Shown in pieces: positions 50,427 to 58,929 of a stretch of DNA of 64,000 nt. Positions within the stretch are counted from its first letter, which is position 1; the number at the start of each line of letters is the position of its first letter. The stretch comes from Actinocorallia populi (GTDB taxonomy: Bacteria > Actinomycetota > Actinomycetes > Streptosporangiales > Streptosporangiaceae). A program made the translations under genes and the position numbers. The stretch spans positions 372,001 to 436,000 of the forward strand of contig NZ_PVZV01000005.1 of the NCBI RefSeq assembly GCF_002995495.1. The letters are read 5' to 3'. The notes under the pieces are model-generated. The model saw only the letters and a program-made list of their open reading frames with translations. It made no database searches and had not been told where the DNA came from.

Positions 50427-52853
50427 CTAGGCCAGGCCCGCCCGGCGCAGCGCGTCGGCCAGAGCGCCCGAGGGCTCCTCGCGCCGCCCGGCGCCGCCCT
50501 TGCCCCTGCCGCCGCTGCGACCGCCCTGGCCGTTCCTGCCGCCCTGGGCTCCTTGGCCGTTCCTGCCGCCCTGGCCGTTCTGGCTGTTCCTGCCGCCCTG
50601 ACCGCCCTGGGCGTTCTGGCCGCCCTGGCCGTTCTGGGGCCGGCCGCGCCGCTCGTCCCCGCCGCGGCCCTCGCCGCGCCGGCCGCGCGGCGACTCCTCG
50701 TCCAGGCGCAGGGTGAGGGAGATGCGCTTGCGCTGCAGATCGACCTCCAGCACCTTCACGCGCACCACGTCGCCGGGCTTGACGACCTCGCGCGGGTCGC
50801 TGACGAAGGTGTTCGACAGCTGGCTGACGTGGGCGAGGCCGTCCTGGTGCACGCCGACGTCGATGAACGCGCCGAACGCCGCGACGTTGGTGACCACGCC
50901 CTCCAGCAGCATGCCGGGCTCGAGGTCGGTGAGCTTCTCGACGCCGTCCTTGAAGGCGGCGGTCTTGAAGGCGGGGCGCGGGTCGCGTCCGGGCTTCTCC
51001 AGCTCGGCCAGGATGTCGGTGACCGTGGGCAGCCCGAAGGTGTCGTCGACGAAGTCCTGCGGCCGCAGCGTGCGCAGGGAGCTGCTGCCGATCAGCTCCT
51101 TGAGGCCGGTGCCGGTGGCCTCCAGGATGCGGCGCACCACCGGATAGGCCTCGGGGTGCACGGCCGAGGAGTCCAGCGGGTCCTCGCCGCCGGGGATGCG
51201 CAGGAAGCCCGCGCACTGCTCGAAGGCCTTGGGACCCAGGCGCGGCACGTCCTTCAGCGACCGGCGGCTGCGGAACGGGCCGTTGGCGTCGCGGTGGGCC
51301 ACGATGCTCTCGGCCAGGCCGGTGCTGACGCCCGAGACCCGGGTCAGCAGCGGCACCGAGGCGGTGTTGACGTCCACGCCGACGGCGTTCACGCAGTCCT
51401 CGACGACGGCCTTGAGGGAGCGGGAGAGCTTGGTCTCGGCCAGGTCGTGCTGGTACTGGCCGACGCCGATGGACTTGGGGTCGATCTTCACCAGCTCGGC
51501 CAGGGGGTCCTGCAGCCGGCGTGCGATGGAGACCGCGCCGCGCAGCGAGACGTCCAGGTCCGGCAGCTCCTGGGCGGCGTAGGCCGAGGCGGAGTACACC
51601 GAGGCGCCCGCCTCCGAGACCATGATCTTGGTGACGCCGGGGACCAGCTTGGCCAGCTCGCCCGCGAGCCGGTCGGTCTCGCGGGAGGCGGTGCCGTTGC
51701 CGATCGCCACCAGCTCCACGCCGTGCGCCTTGACCAGCTCGGCCAGCTTCGCCAGCGAGGCGTCCCACTGGCGGCGCGGCTCGTGCGGGTAGATCGTGTC
51801 GGTCGCCACGACCTTGCCGGTGGCGTCGACCACCGCGACCTTCACCCCGGTGCGCAGGCCCGGGTCCAGGCCCATGGTGGTGCGGGTCCCGGCGGGCGCG
51901 GCCAGCAGCAGGTCGCGGAGGTTGGCGGCGAAGACCCGCACGGCCTCCTCCTCGGCGGCCTCCCACAGCCGGGTGCGCACGTCGCCTCCCACGTGCACCT
52001 GGATGCGCACGCGCCAGGCCCGCCGGACGGTGTCCAGCAGCCACCGGTCGGCGGGGCGGCCCCGGTCGGCGATGCCGAAGCGCAGGGCGATGCTCCGCTC
52101 GAAGGAGCTCGGGCCCTCCACCGGCTCCTCGGGCTCCAGGACGAGCTCGAGGACCTTCTCCTTCTCGCCGCGGAACAACGCCAGGGCGCGGTGGGAGGGG
52201 AGGTCGGTGAACGGCTCGGCGAAGTCGAAGTAGTCGGAGAACTTGGCCCCGGCCTCCTCCTTGCCCTCCACGACGCGGGAGACCAGCCGCCCGCCGTTCC
52301 ACATGCGCTCGCGCAGCTCGCCGATGAGCTCGCCGTCCTCGGAGAACCTCTCCATCAGGATGAACCGGGCGCCCTCCAGCGCGGCGGCGGCGTCGGGGAC
52401 CTGCTCGTTGACGAACCCGGCGGCCAGGTCGTCCGGGTTGTGGGACGGGTCTTCCAGCAGGGTGAGGGCGAGCGGCTCGAGGCCGGCCTCGCGGGCGATC
52501 TGGGCCTTGGTGCGGCGCTTGGGCTTGTAGGGGAGGTAGAGGTCCTCCAGGCGGGCCTTGGAGTCGGCCGTGCGGAGCTGCGCCTCGAGCTCCTCGGTCA
52601 GCTTGCCCTGGGAGCGGACGGACTCCAGTACGGCCGTGCGGCGCTCCTCCAGCTCGCGCAGGTAGCCCAGGCGCTCCTCGAGCGTGCGCAGCTGGGTGTC
52701 GTCGAGGGCCCCCGTGGCCTCCTTGCGGTAGCGGGCGATGAAGGGAACGGTCGAGCCGCCGTCGAGCAGCTCGACCGCCACCTCAACCTGCCGCTCCCGC
52801 ACATCCAACTCGTCCGCGATACGCCGGTGAATGCTCGGCAGACTCAAGCTCAT
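50427..52853 (-). CDS. tex: Tex family transcription accessory protein with RGG-like tail
   Basis: RNA-binding protein of 808 residues. Tex N-terminal helical part with VPFIARYRKEATGALDD, YqgF-like RNase H fold domain (TMGLDPGLRTGVKVAVVDATGK), helix-hairpin-helix region (VSGVSTGLAESIVAHRD, VPRLGPKAFEQCAGFLRI) and a C-terminal S1 domain (GVVTNVAAFGAFIDVGVHQDGLAHVSQLS). Residues 739-786 form a Gly/Gln/Asn/Arg-rich repeat tail. Tex proteins affect transcription and RNA decay. The start codon has only a weak ribosome-binding site and overlaps a small upstream gene. Confidence 0.93.
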   Translation of the reverse strand: MSLSLPSIHRRIADELDVRERQVEVAVELLDGGSTVPFIARYRKEATGALDDTQLRTLEERLGYLRELEERRTAVLESVRSQGKLTEELEAQLRTADSKARLEDLYLPYKPKRRTKAQIAREAGLEPLALTLLEDPSHNPDDLAAGFVNEQVPDAAAALEGARFILMERFSEDGELIGELRERMWNGGRLVSRVVEGKEEAGAKFSDYFDFAEPFTDLPSHRALALFRGEKEKVLELVLEPEEPVEGPSSFERSIALRFGIADRGRPADRWLLDTVRRAWRVRIQVHVGGDVRTRLWEAAEEEAVRVFAANLRDLLLAAPAGTRTTMGLDPGLRTGVKVAVVDATGKVVATDTIYPHEPRRQWDASLAKLAELVKAHGVELVAIGNGTASRETDRLAGELAKLVPGVTKIMVSEAGASVYSASAYAAQELPDLDVSLRGAVSIARRLQDPLAELVKIDPKSIGVGQYQHDLAETKLSRSLKAVVEDCVNAVGVDVNTASVPLLTRVSGVSTGLAESIVAHRDANGPFRSRRSLKDVPRLGPKAFEQCAGFLRIPGGEDPLDSSAVHPEAYPVVRRILEATGTGLKELIGSSSLRTLRPQDFVDDTFGLPTVTDILAELEKPGRDPRPAFKTAAFKDGVEKLTDLEPGMLLEGVVTNVAAFGAFIDVGVHQDGLAHVSQLSNTFVSDPREVVKPGDVVRVKVLEVDLQRKRISLTLRLDEESPRGRRGEGRGGDERRGRPQNGQGGQNAQGGQGGRNSQNGQGGRNGQGAQGGRNGQGGRSGGRGKGGAGRREEPSGALADALRRAGLA
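50496..50639 (-). repeat. NGQGG/RNGQGG repeat region in the tex C-terminus
   Basis: Residues 739-786 of Tex consist of short degenerate units such as NGQGG, QGGR and RNGQG, ending in GGRGKG. Such Arg/Gly-rich tails bind RNA non-specifically and can promote condensation; this is known for the sequence type, not shown here. Confidence 0.75.
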
Positions 52854-53013
52854 GGCTGCATTCTTCCGGCTCCGGGGAGTGCTTGTCGCCCCGAACGTGA
52901 CGACGCGCGCCGTGGCCGCGGCGGGAGGTCCAGTCGCGGCCGTCCCGGGAGTCGGCGCCGAAGAGCGGTCCGAGCACCGCGAGAAGCACGAAGAAGATCA
53001 GCGCGTAGACCAT
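52783..53013 (-). CDS. small membrane protein of unknown function
   Basis: Protein of 76 residues starting MVYALIFFVLLAVLGPLFGADSRDGRDW: one N-terminal hydrophobic helix followed by the GADSRDGRDW sequence seen in small actinobacterial membrane proteins, then a basic, His-rich tail. ATG 53013 follows AGGAG. Its final 71 bases overlap the start of tex in another frame, which is unusual; the tail residues there look less conserved. Possible coupled expression with tex. Function unknown. Confidence 0.6.
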   Translation of the reverse strand: MVYALIFFVLLAVLGPLFGADSRDGRDWTSRRGHGARRHVRGDKHSPEPEECSHELESAEHSPAYRGRVGCAGAAG

Positions 53014-53107
53014 GATGGCTCCTGAGTGGTGGGGGATTTCCGGGCCATTTCCATTAAGCAGGGCCATTGACTTGTCTGTGAAGAGCCAATCAGGCAAAGT
53101 GGCCTGT

Positions 53108-54553
53108 ATGGGTGATGTGAGGTATGTCAGTGGACTGCAACTGGCCAGGCTGCTGGGCGAGCTCCCGGCGGAACGGCCCTTCTACGCGGTGCTCGCCGCG
53201 GGAGTCCGGGCGCTGATCCAGGACGGGCGGCTGCCCCTGGGCGTCCGGCTGCCCGCCGAACGCGACCTGGCCGTCGCGCTGTCGGTCAGCCGCACCACCG
53301 TCACCTCCGCCTATGACGCCCTGCGCGAGGACGGCTACGTCTCCAGCCGGCAGGGCTCGGGCAGCTGGACGACGCTGCCGCCGGTCGCGATGGCGCACCA
53401 TTCCCCGGCCACCGCCTTCACCGCGACCCCCGTGGGGTCGCATTCCGACACCATCGACCTGGGCTGCGCCGCGCCCGGCGCGCCCGGGGTCTTCGCCGAG
53501 GCGGTCGACGCCGCGGTGCGGGAGCTGCCCCGCTACTCCTGCGGAGCCGGCTACCAGCCCGCCGGGCTGCCCGTACTGCGCGCCGCCATCGCCGAGCGCT
53601 ACACCGCGCGCGGCGTGCCCACCCGGCCCGAGGAGATCGTCATCACCACCGGCGCGCAGCAGGCCTGCGACCTGCTGGTCCGCACCCTGGTCGACCGGGG
53701 CGACGCGGTGATGCTGGAGCGCCCCACCTACCCGCACGTGCTCAGCGCGCTGCGCTCCCGCGGCGCGCGGCTCGTCCCGGTGGGCGTCGCCGACGGCTGG
53801 GACCTCGACCTGATCGCCGCCGGGATGCGGCAGGCCGCCGTCCGGCTGGGCTACTTCATCCCCGACTTCCAGAACCCCACCGGCCACCTGATGTCCCAGC
53901 CGGACCGGGCGGCGCTGGTGGAGGCGGCCCGCGCCGCCCAGGGCCAGCTCGTCATCGACGAGGCCTTCGCCGAGCTCGGCCTCGACGCCGACGCCGGCGT
54001 GCCCGTCGCCGCCCACGACACCGGAGGCCGGGTGATCACGGTCGGCTCGGCGTCCAAGCTCTTCTGGGGCGGCCTGCGGATCGGCTGGATCCGCACCACC
54101 GTCCCGCTCGCCCGCAGGCTCGCCTCCGCCCGCGAGCCCCTGGACATCTCCTCCCCGGTCCTGGAACAGCTGATCACCGCGGAGCTGTTCCGGCGGCTGG
54201 AGGAGGTGCGGGCGGAGCGGAAGGCCGGGCTGACGGCCTCTCGTGACGCCCTGGTCGCGGCGCTGGAGGCCAGGCTGCCCGCCTGGCGCTTCACCGTGCC
54301 GGTGGGCGGCATGACGGTGTGGGCGAGACTGCCGGCCCCGGTGGCCTCGGCGTTCTGCGAGGTGGCGCTGCGGCACGGCGTCCGGATCGTCCCCGGTCCG
54401 GTCTTCGGCGCCGACGGCGTGCTGGAGGACGCCGTCCGGCTGCCCTACGTCCTGCGGCCCGACACCATGCGCGAGGCGGTCGAGCGCATGGCCGCGGCCT
54501 ACACCGAGGCCGAGGCGCTGCCCGCCGCCCGCTCCCTGCCCGCCTTCGTCTGA
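53108..54553 (+). CDS. MocR-type regulator: GntR domain fused to aminotransferase-like domain
   Basis: Protein of 481 residues from ATG 53108; the frame is open further upstream, overlapping the divergent control region. N-terminal GntR winged helix (LPAERDLAVALSVSRTTVTSAYDALREDGYVSSRQGSGSW) and a class I aminotransferase-like domain with YFIPDFQNPTGHLM and the PLP lysine Lys317 in GSASKLFWGGLRIGW. MocR proteins bind PLP and usually regulate a neighbouring gene, here perhaps the divergent small gene/tex or the two downstream membrane proteins. Ligand unknown. Confidence 0.9.
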   Translation: MGDVRYVSGLQLARLLGELPAERPFYAVLAAGVRALIQDGRLPLGVRLPAERDLAVALSVSRTTVTSAYDALREDGYVSSRQGSGSWTTLPPVAMAHHSPATAFTATPVGSHSDTIDLGCAAPGAPGVFAEAVDAAVRELPRYSCGAGYQPAGLPVLRAAIAERYTARGVPTRPEEIVITTGAQQACDLLVRTLVDRGDAVMLERPTYPHVLSALRSRGARLVPVGVADGWDLDLIAAGMRQAAVRLGYFIPDFQNPTGHLMSQPDRAALVEAARAAQGQLVIDEAFAELGLDADAGVPVAAHDTGGRVITVGSASKLFWGGLRIGWIRTTVPLARRLASAREPLDISSPVLEQLITAELFRRLEEVRAERKAGLTASRDALVAALEARLPAWRFTVPVGGMTVWARLPAPVASAFCEVALRHGVRIVPGPVFGADGVLEDAVRLPYVLRPDTMREAVERMAAAYTEAEALPAARSLPAFV

Positions 54554-54636
54554 CGGGTCGTGCCCGGGGCGGTTCGGTCGCCTCCCGCGGCGGTTGTACG
54601 GTAAGTCCGCCGGAACGAGAGAAGTGGGGGGAGCCG

Positions 54637-55002
54637 ATGGTCGGCTGGCTCGCGGGGACCATGATCGCGCTGTCGCTGGCGGCCGCGGTGTGGTTCCTGG
54701 TGCTCTCGGCCCGGGACAAGCCGATCCAGGCCGTGCACCTGCTGGCCATGGCGGTGCTGGAGGTCGGGCTGCTGGTCCAGGTGATCACGGCTGCCGTCCT
54801 GCTGACGGGCGGGCACGGCCCGGAGGGCAAGGGCACCTTCGTCGGCTACCTGGCGGGCTCGCTGGTGGTGCTGCCCGTCGGCGCGTTCCTGGGCGCGGGG
54901 GAGCGCAGCAAGTGGGGCTCGGTGGCGGCGGGCGTGGCCTGCCTGACCGTGCCGGTGGTCATCCTGCGCATGCAGGACCTGTGGAGCGGCACCGGTGTCT
55001 GA
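54637..55002 (+). CDS. small four-helix membrane protein of unknown function
   Basis: Protein of 121 residues with about four hydrophobic helices: GTMIALSLAAAVWFLVL, AVHLLAMAVLEVGLLVQVITAAVLL, YLAGSLVVLPVGAFL and AAGVACLTVPVVILR. ATG 54637 follows GGGGGGAGCC; upstream in-frame codons lie within the MocR gene. It overlaps the next membrane-protein gene by eight bases, so both probably form one operon. No family recognised with certainty. Confidence 0.7.
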   Translation: MVGWLAGTMIALSLAAAVWFLVLSARDKPIQAVHLLAMAVLEVGLLVQVITAAVLLTGGHGPEGKGTFVGYLAGSLVVLPVGAFLGAGERSKWGSVAAGVACLTVPVVILRMQDLWSGTGV

Positions 55003-55387
55003 GCTGTCCAGCGGGCCGGGACGCGCCCTCGTCGCGGTCTACGCGGTCTTCACCCTGTCGGCGGGCGCCCGTTCGGGCGTCCAGCTGGCCACCGGCTTCG
55101 ACCACGCGCCCGTGGCCTACCTGCTGTCCGCGGTCGCCGCGCTGATCTACCTGCTGGCCACCTTCGCGCTGTGGACCTCGCGCCGCCGGATCGCGCTGGC
55201 GGCCGTCGGCGTCGAGCTCGCCGGCGTCCTGGGCATCGGCCTGTACAGCGTGCTCGACCCCGGATCCTTCCCCGAGCCCACCGTCTGGTCGCAGTTCGGG
55301 GCCGGGTACGGGTACATCCCGCTGATCCTGCCCGTCCTGGGCCTGTGGTGGCTGCGCCGGGGCGCGAAGGAGCCCGCGAACGGGTGA
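54995..55387 (+). CDS. small four-helix membrane protein of unknown function
   Basis: Protein of 130 residues, GTG start overlapping the upstream stop by eight bases. Hydrophobic segments: ALVAVYAVFTLSAGARSG, YLLSAVAALIYLLATFALWT, ALAAVGVELAGVLGIGLYSVL and YIPLILPVLGLWWLRR. The FDHAPVAYLLS segment is a recurrent pattern in actinobacterial integral membrane proteins of this size. Function unknown; probably works with its upstream partner. Confidence 0.7.
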   Translation: MSELSSGPGRALVAVYAVFTLSAGARSGVQLATGFDHAPVAYLLSAVAALIYLLATFALWTSRRRIALAAVGVELAGVLGIGLYSVLDPGSFPEPTVWSQFGAGYGYIPLILPVLGLWWLRRGAKEPANG

Positions 55388-55426
55388 GGGCTCCGGCCCC
55401 CACCCGTCCCCGTGGCGTGCCGGGTG

Positions 55427-55660
55427 TCAGCCGCCCGCCTTGCGGCGGAAGGTGCGCTTGCCCCCGCCCTGGTTCTGCGTTCCGTGGATCTTGGAGCCGC
55501 CCGGGCCGCCTCCGGTACCGGCGTGGCGCGCGTTCTGCTTGCGCTCCAGCGCCTCCCGGAACCTGCGCTTGGCCGCCTCCTCCGGGGTCTCTTCCGGTGT
55601 CTCCTCCGAGGCCTTCTCCTCGGACACGCCGGTCTGTTCGTCATGCTCTTGATCAGCCAT
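55427..55660 (-). CDS. DUF5302 family protein
   Basis: Protein of 77 residues. Acidic N-terminus (DEQTGVSEEKASEETPEE), then the family core AAKRRFREALERKQNARHAG and the C-terminal GGSKIHGTQNQGGGKRTFRRKAG, which is the DUF5302 hallmark. ATG 55660 is preferred to 55684. Cytoplasmic, probably disordered; the basic Gly-rich end suggests nucleic-acid contact, an inference only. Confidence 0.85.
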   Translation of the reverse strand: MADQEHDEQTGVSEEKASEETPEETPEEAAKRRFREALERKQNARHAGTGGGPGGSKIHGTQNQGGGKRTFRRKAGG

Positions 55661-55701
55661 GTGTCCAGCTTGCCACGCCTTCACCGGTACCGGCGCCAGG
55701 G

Positions 55702-56094
55702 TCAGGCGTCGAACCAGGAGAGGAACTCGGTGTTGCCGAACATGCGGGCGGTGTCACGGGCGGAGGGCTGCCCGGCGTCGGGGGACGCCCCGCCGTCCAG
55801 CAGGGCGCGCACGACCTCGGGTTCCTTCTTGAAGACCGCCCCGGCCAGCGGACGCTGCCCCCGGTCGTTGGCCCGCTCGGGATCGGCGCCCAGCTCCAGC
55901 AGCATCCGGACGGTCGCCGCGTGCCCGTGGTAGGCGGCGAGCATCAGCAGGGTGTCGCCCGTGCCGTTCGTCAGGTTCGGCGGCACGCCCGCCTCCACGT
56001 AGGCGCGCAGCCGCTCGGTCTCCCCGGTCCTGGCCAGGTCGAACATCCTCGTCGCGAACTCCTCGAGTTCGGCGTCGCTCTCTTCGTTCGTCAC
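55702..56094 (-). CDS. ankyrin repeat protein
   Basis: Protein of 130 residues with about three ankyrin repeats: VEAGVPPNLTNGTGDTLLMLAAYHGHAA, LLELGADPERANDRGQRPLAGAVFKK and LLDGGASPDAGQPSARDTARMF. GTG 56094 after AAAGG is chosen; residues further upstream are not ankyrin-like. Such small proteins bind other proteins in the cytoplasm; partner unknown. Divergent from the DUF402 gene. Confidence 0.88.
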   Translation of the reverse strand: MTNEESDAELEEFATRMFDLARTGETERLRAYVEAGVPPNLTNGTGDTLLMLAAYHGHAATVRMLLELGADPERANDRGQRPLAGAVFKKEPEVVRALLDGGASPDAGQPSARDTARMFGNTEFLSWFDA

Positions 56095-56156
56095 AGGTAC
56101 GACCTTTCCCCAGCCTCGCAGACGAGAAGTCCCACGGAGCTGATTCAATCAGTGTC

Positions 56157-56831
56157 ATGACGACGCAGCACGACCTGGAGACCCTTCGGTTCGCCCCCGG
56201 GCAGGTCATCCTGCACCGCCAGTTCACCGGGGACCGGCTCGTCTACGTCCGGGCCGTCCGGGTGGTCGACCACGACGAGCGGGGCCTGCGGTTGTGGATC
56301 CCGCGGGACACCGCGATGTCCCTGACGCTGACCGCCGACGGGCGCGGGCTGCGGGACATGCCGTTCGCCGAGTGGGTGAAGGTGGAGCGCACGCTCACCG
56401 AGACGCGCTGGCGGGGGCCGAACATCTTCATGTTCATGCCGGCGGGGGCGGCGCACTCGGTGCTCTTCTTCTGGTACCCGGCCGAGGAGTTCTTCGGCTG
56501 GTACGTCAACCTGGAGGAGCCCGGGGTCCCGTGGCGGGACGAGACCGCCGCCGGGATCGACATCTGCGACCAGGACCTCGACATCTGGGTCGACCGGGAC
56601 CGCAGCTGGTCCTGGAAGGACGAGCACGAGCTGGCCGAGCGGCTCGCCTTCCCCGACGACTACTGGGTCTCCGACGAGCACGCGGTGCGGGCCGAGGGCC
56701 TGCGGGTGGCCGAGAAGATCGAGAAGGGGGAGTTCCCCTTCGACGGCACCTGGTGCGACTTCCGGCCCGACCCGCGGTGGCGGGTGCCCGCCGGGCTGCC
56801 GCCGGGCTGGGAACGCCCGCGCGCCCGCTGA
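56157..56831 (+). CDS. DUF402 domain protein
   Basis: Protein of 224 residues. The DUF402 barrel shows YVRAVRVVDHDERGLRLWIP near the start, FFGWYVNLEEP and GIDICDQDLDIWVDRDRSWSWKDEHEL in the centre. The Asp/Glu cluster DICDQDLDIWVD is the family's acidic metal-binding site; related FomD and YmaH-type proteins hydrolyse nucleotide esters or phosphonate conjugates. The C-terminal PPGWERPR end is typical. Actual substrate unknown. Confidence 0.88.
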   Translation: MTTQHDLETLRFAPGQVILHRQFTGDRLVYVRAVRVVDHDERGLRLWIPRDTAMSLTLTADGRGLRDMPFAEWVKVERTLTETRWRGPNIFMFMPAGAAHSVLFFWYPAEEFFGWYVNLEEPGVPWRDETAAGIDICDQDLDIWVDRDRSWSWKDEHELAERLAFPDDYWVSDEHAVRAEGLRVAEKIEKGEFPFDGTWCDFRPDPRWRVPAGLPPGWERPRAR

Positions 56832-56840
56832 ACGACCGGC

Positions 56841-56873
56841 GCGGGGCGGCCCGTCCGGACCACCCCGCTTTTT
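56841..56873 (+). terminator. intrinsic terminator after the DUF402 gene
   Basis: GCGGGG (56841-56846) pairs with CCCCGC (56863-56868), with further inner pairing including GTCC/GGAC, followed by TTTTT (56869-56873). Ten bases after the stop codon; one of few T-tract terminators in the window. Confidence 0.75.
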
Positions 56874-56901
56874 CCGCTTCACCGCGGTCGGCTGAACCCG
56901 G

Positions 56902-58107
56902 TCAGGGAGTGATGACCAGGGAGACGTTGTGGCCGCCGAAGCCGAAGCTGTTGGCGACCGCCGCGCGGACCGGCATGCGCCGAGCGCCGCCCCTGGCGAT
57001 CTCGACCTTGATCTCGGGGTCGAGCTCCTCGAGGTTGAGCACGCCGGGGATGATCCCGTCGCGCACCGACAGCAGCGCGCTCATCGCGCCCAGCGCGCCG
57101 CTGGCGCCGATGAGGTGCCCGGTCATCGACTTGGTGGCGGTGACCACCGGGTGCGAGCCCAGCGCGGCGGCGATGGCCTCGGCCTCGGCGACGTCGCCCT
57201 GCGGCGTGGAGGTGGCGTGCGCGTGCACGTGGTCGATGTCCAGCGGGGACAGGCCCGCGTCCTCCAGCGCGGCGCGGATCGCCCTGGACTGGCCCTCGGG
57301 GTGCGAGGCGGTGATGTGGTCGGCGCTGGAGGTGATGCCCGACCCGGCGATCCGGCCGTGGACCGTCGCGCCGCGCGCGGCGGCGAACTCGGCGCTCTCC
57401 AGGACCATGACGGCCGCGCCCTCGCCCATGACGAACCCGTCGCGGGTGACGTCGAAGGGGCGGGAGGCGGTCTCGGGCGAGTCGTTGCGGGTGGACAGGG
57501 CGCGCATCTGGGCGAAGGCCGCCATGGTGAGCTGGTGCACGCAGGCCTCGGCTCCGCCGGTGACGACGACGTCGGCGCGGCCCAGCCGGATCAGGTCGGC
57601 GGCCATCGCGACGGCCTCGGCGCCGGCCGCGCAGGCGCTGACCGGGGTCCGGGCACCGCCCTTGGCGCCGATGTCCATGCTCACGTAGGCGGACGGGCCG
57701 TTGGGCATGAGCATCGGGATGGTGTTGGGGGAGACCCGCCGGGGCCCGCTCTCGTTGATGACCTGGCTCTGGCCCAGCAGGGTGGTGGCGCCGCCGATGC
57801 CGGTGCCGATGACCACGGCCAGGCGCGTCGGGTCGACCTCGGGCCGTCCCGCGGACTCCCAGGCCTCGCGTCCGGCGACCAGCGCCATCTGCTCCACCCG
57901 GTCCAGGCGGCGGGCCTCGACCCTGCTGAGCACCTCGGTCGGCTCGACCTTGAGCCGGCCCGCGATCCGGGAGGGCAGCTCGCCCGCCCACTCGTCCTCG
58001 ATCAGGGTGACCCCGGACCGCCCCGCGAGCAGCGCCTCCCAGGTGCCGGGCAGGTCGCCGCCCAGGGGGGTGGTCGCGCCCAGGCCGGTGACGACTGCTT
58101 CACGCAT
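56902..58107 (-). CDS. fabF: beta-ketoacyl-ACP synthase II (FabF-like)
   Basis: Condensing enzyme of fatty-acid elongation, 401 residues. Catalytic triad Cys159 in VSACAAGAEAV, His297 in VHAHATSTPQGD and His331 in KSMTGHLIGASGA; C-terminal NSFGFGGHNVSLVI. ATG 58107 follows GGGAG. A long open frame continues upstream but loses all KAS character. No acyl-carrier protein or other fab genes adjoin it, so it could be a stand-alone paralogue or serve a specialised pathway. Confidence 0.93.
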   Translation of the reverse strand: MREAVVTGLGATTPLGGDLPGTWEALLAGRSGVTLIEDEWAGELPSRIAGRLKVEPTEVLSRVEARRLDRVEQMALVAGREAWESAGRPEVDPTRLAVVIGTGIGGATTLLGQSQVINESGPRRVSPNTIPMLMPNGPSAYVSMDIGAKGGARTPVSACAAGAEAVAMAADLIRLGRADVVVTGGAEACVHQLTMAAFAQMRALSTRNDSPETASRPFDVTRDGFVMGEGAAVMVLESAEFAAARGATVHGRIAGSGITSSADHITASHPEGQSRAIRAALEDAGLSPLDIDHVHAHATSTPQGDVAEAEAIAAALGSHPVVTATKSMTGHLIGASGALGAMSALLSVRDGIIPGVLNLEELDPEIKVEIARGGARRMPVRAAVANSFGFGGHNVSLVITP

Positions 58108-58302
58108 GGTGTTCTCCCGTCTAGTTCTCACAAACCGATTTCGCCTCGGGGGTCGAGACCGGTTCACCGGATCCTCAGTCTGCCAGGGGGTAGCGCGATT
58201 CCCGCTACAGATCATGAACCAAGCTGACGGGTAGCCTCTTGTAGGGAACCTATAAATTGATCTTGAAACTTCCGGGTTTTGCGGCGCTTCTAGTATGGCG
58301 GG

Positions 58303-58917
58303 GTGAGCATCGAGGCGATCGCGCTGCTGAACGATCCCGTCCGGCGCGGGCTGTACGAGTACGTGGTGTCCCGCGGGCATGACGTGGGGCGGAACGAGGC
58401 GGCAGAGGCGGCGGGCGTCCAGCGCACCCTGGCCGCCTTCCACCTGGACAAGCTCGTCGAGGCGGGCCTGCTGGATGCGGTCTTCCGCCGGCCCGGGGGG
58501 CGCGGCGGGCCCGGCGCGGGCCGCCCCGCCAAGTACTACCGGCGGGCCTCGGGTGAGTTCGCGGTGAGCGTCCCGCCCCGCGACTACCGGACGGCCGCGT
58601 CGCTGCTGGCCGAGGCCGTCGAGCGGGCGGGGCTGGACGAGAGGGCGGAGGAGGCGGCCCGCGCCCGCGGCCGCGCGTGCTCGGGCGGCCCGGAGGAGGT
58701 GCTGCGGGAGCGCGGCTACGAGCCGTATGAGGAGGAAGGCGTCCTGCGCATGCGCAACTGCCCGTTCCACCTGCTGGCCGAGGAGCACCCGGTGCTGGTG
58801 TGCTCGATGAACCTCGCCCTGGTGGAGGGTGTCGTCGAGGGGACGGGCTGGAGGGCGCGCATGGACCCGGCTCCGGGAAGATGCTGTGTGGCGGTTTCTA
58901 AAACCAACGAGATTTGA
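58303..58917 (+). CDS. SufR-like helix-turn-helix regulator with cysteine cluster
   Basis: Regulator of 204 residues from GTG 58303. Winged helix at about 1-85 (LLNDPVRRGLYEYVVSRGHDVGRNEAAEAAGVQRTLAAFHLDKLVEAGLLD...PAKYYRRAS). The C-terminal half has Cys126, Cys153 (NCPFHLLAEEHP), Cys167 (VLVCSMNLALVEG) and Cys194/195 (GRCCVAV). The layout resembles Fe-S-cluster-binding SufR-type repressors (C-x13-C spacing matches), suggesting redox or iron sensing. No suf operon is nearby. Divergent from fabF. Confidence 0.8.
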   Translation: MSIEAIALLNDPVRRGLYEYVVSRGHDVGRNEAAEAAGVQRTLAAFHLDKLVEAGLLDAVFRRPGGRGGPGAGRPAKYYRRASGEFAVSVPPRDYRTAASLLAEAVERAGLDERAEEAARARGRACSGGPEEVLRERGYEPYEEEGVLRMRNCPFHLLAEEHPVLVCSMNLALVEGVVEGTGWRARMDPAPGRCCVAVSKTNEI

Positions 58918-58929
58918 CATATTGGTGCC

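Noticed and set aside
50553-53015. 820-codon forward frame opposite tex
   Set aside because: Antisense shadow; Tex domains are continuous on the reverse strand.
58210-58302. Promoter for the SufR-like regulator
   Set aside because: TTGAAA and TAGTAT are present but 22 bp apart, outside the usual spacing.
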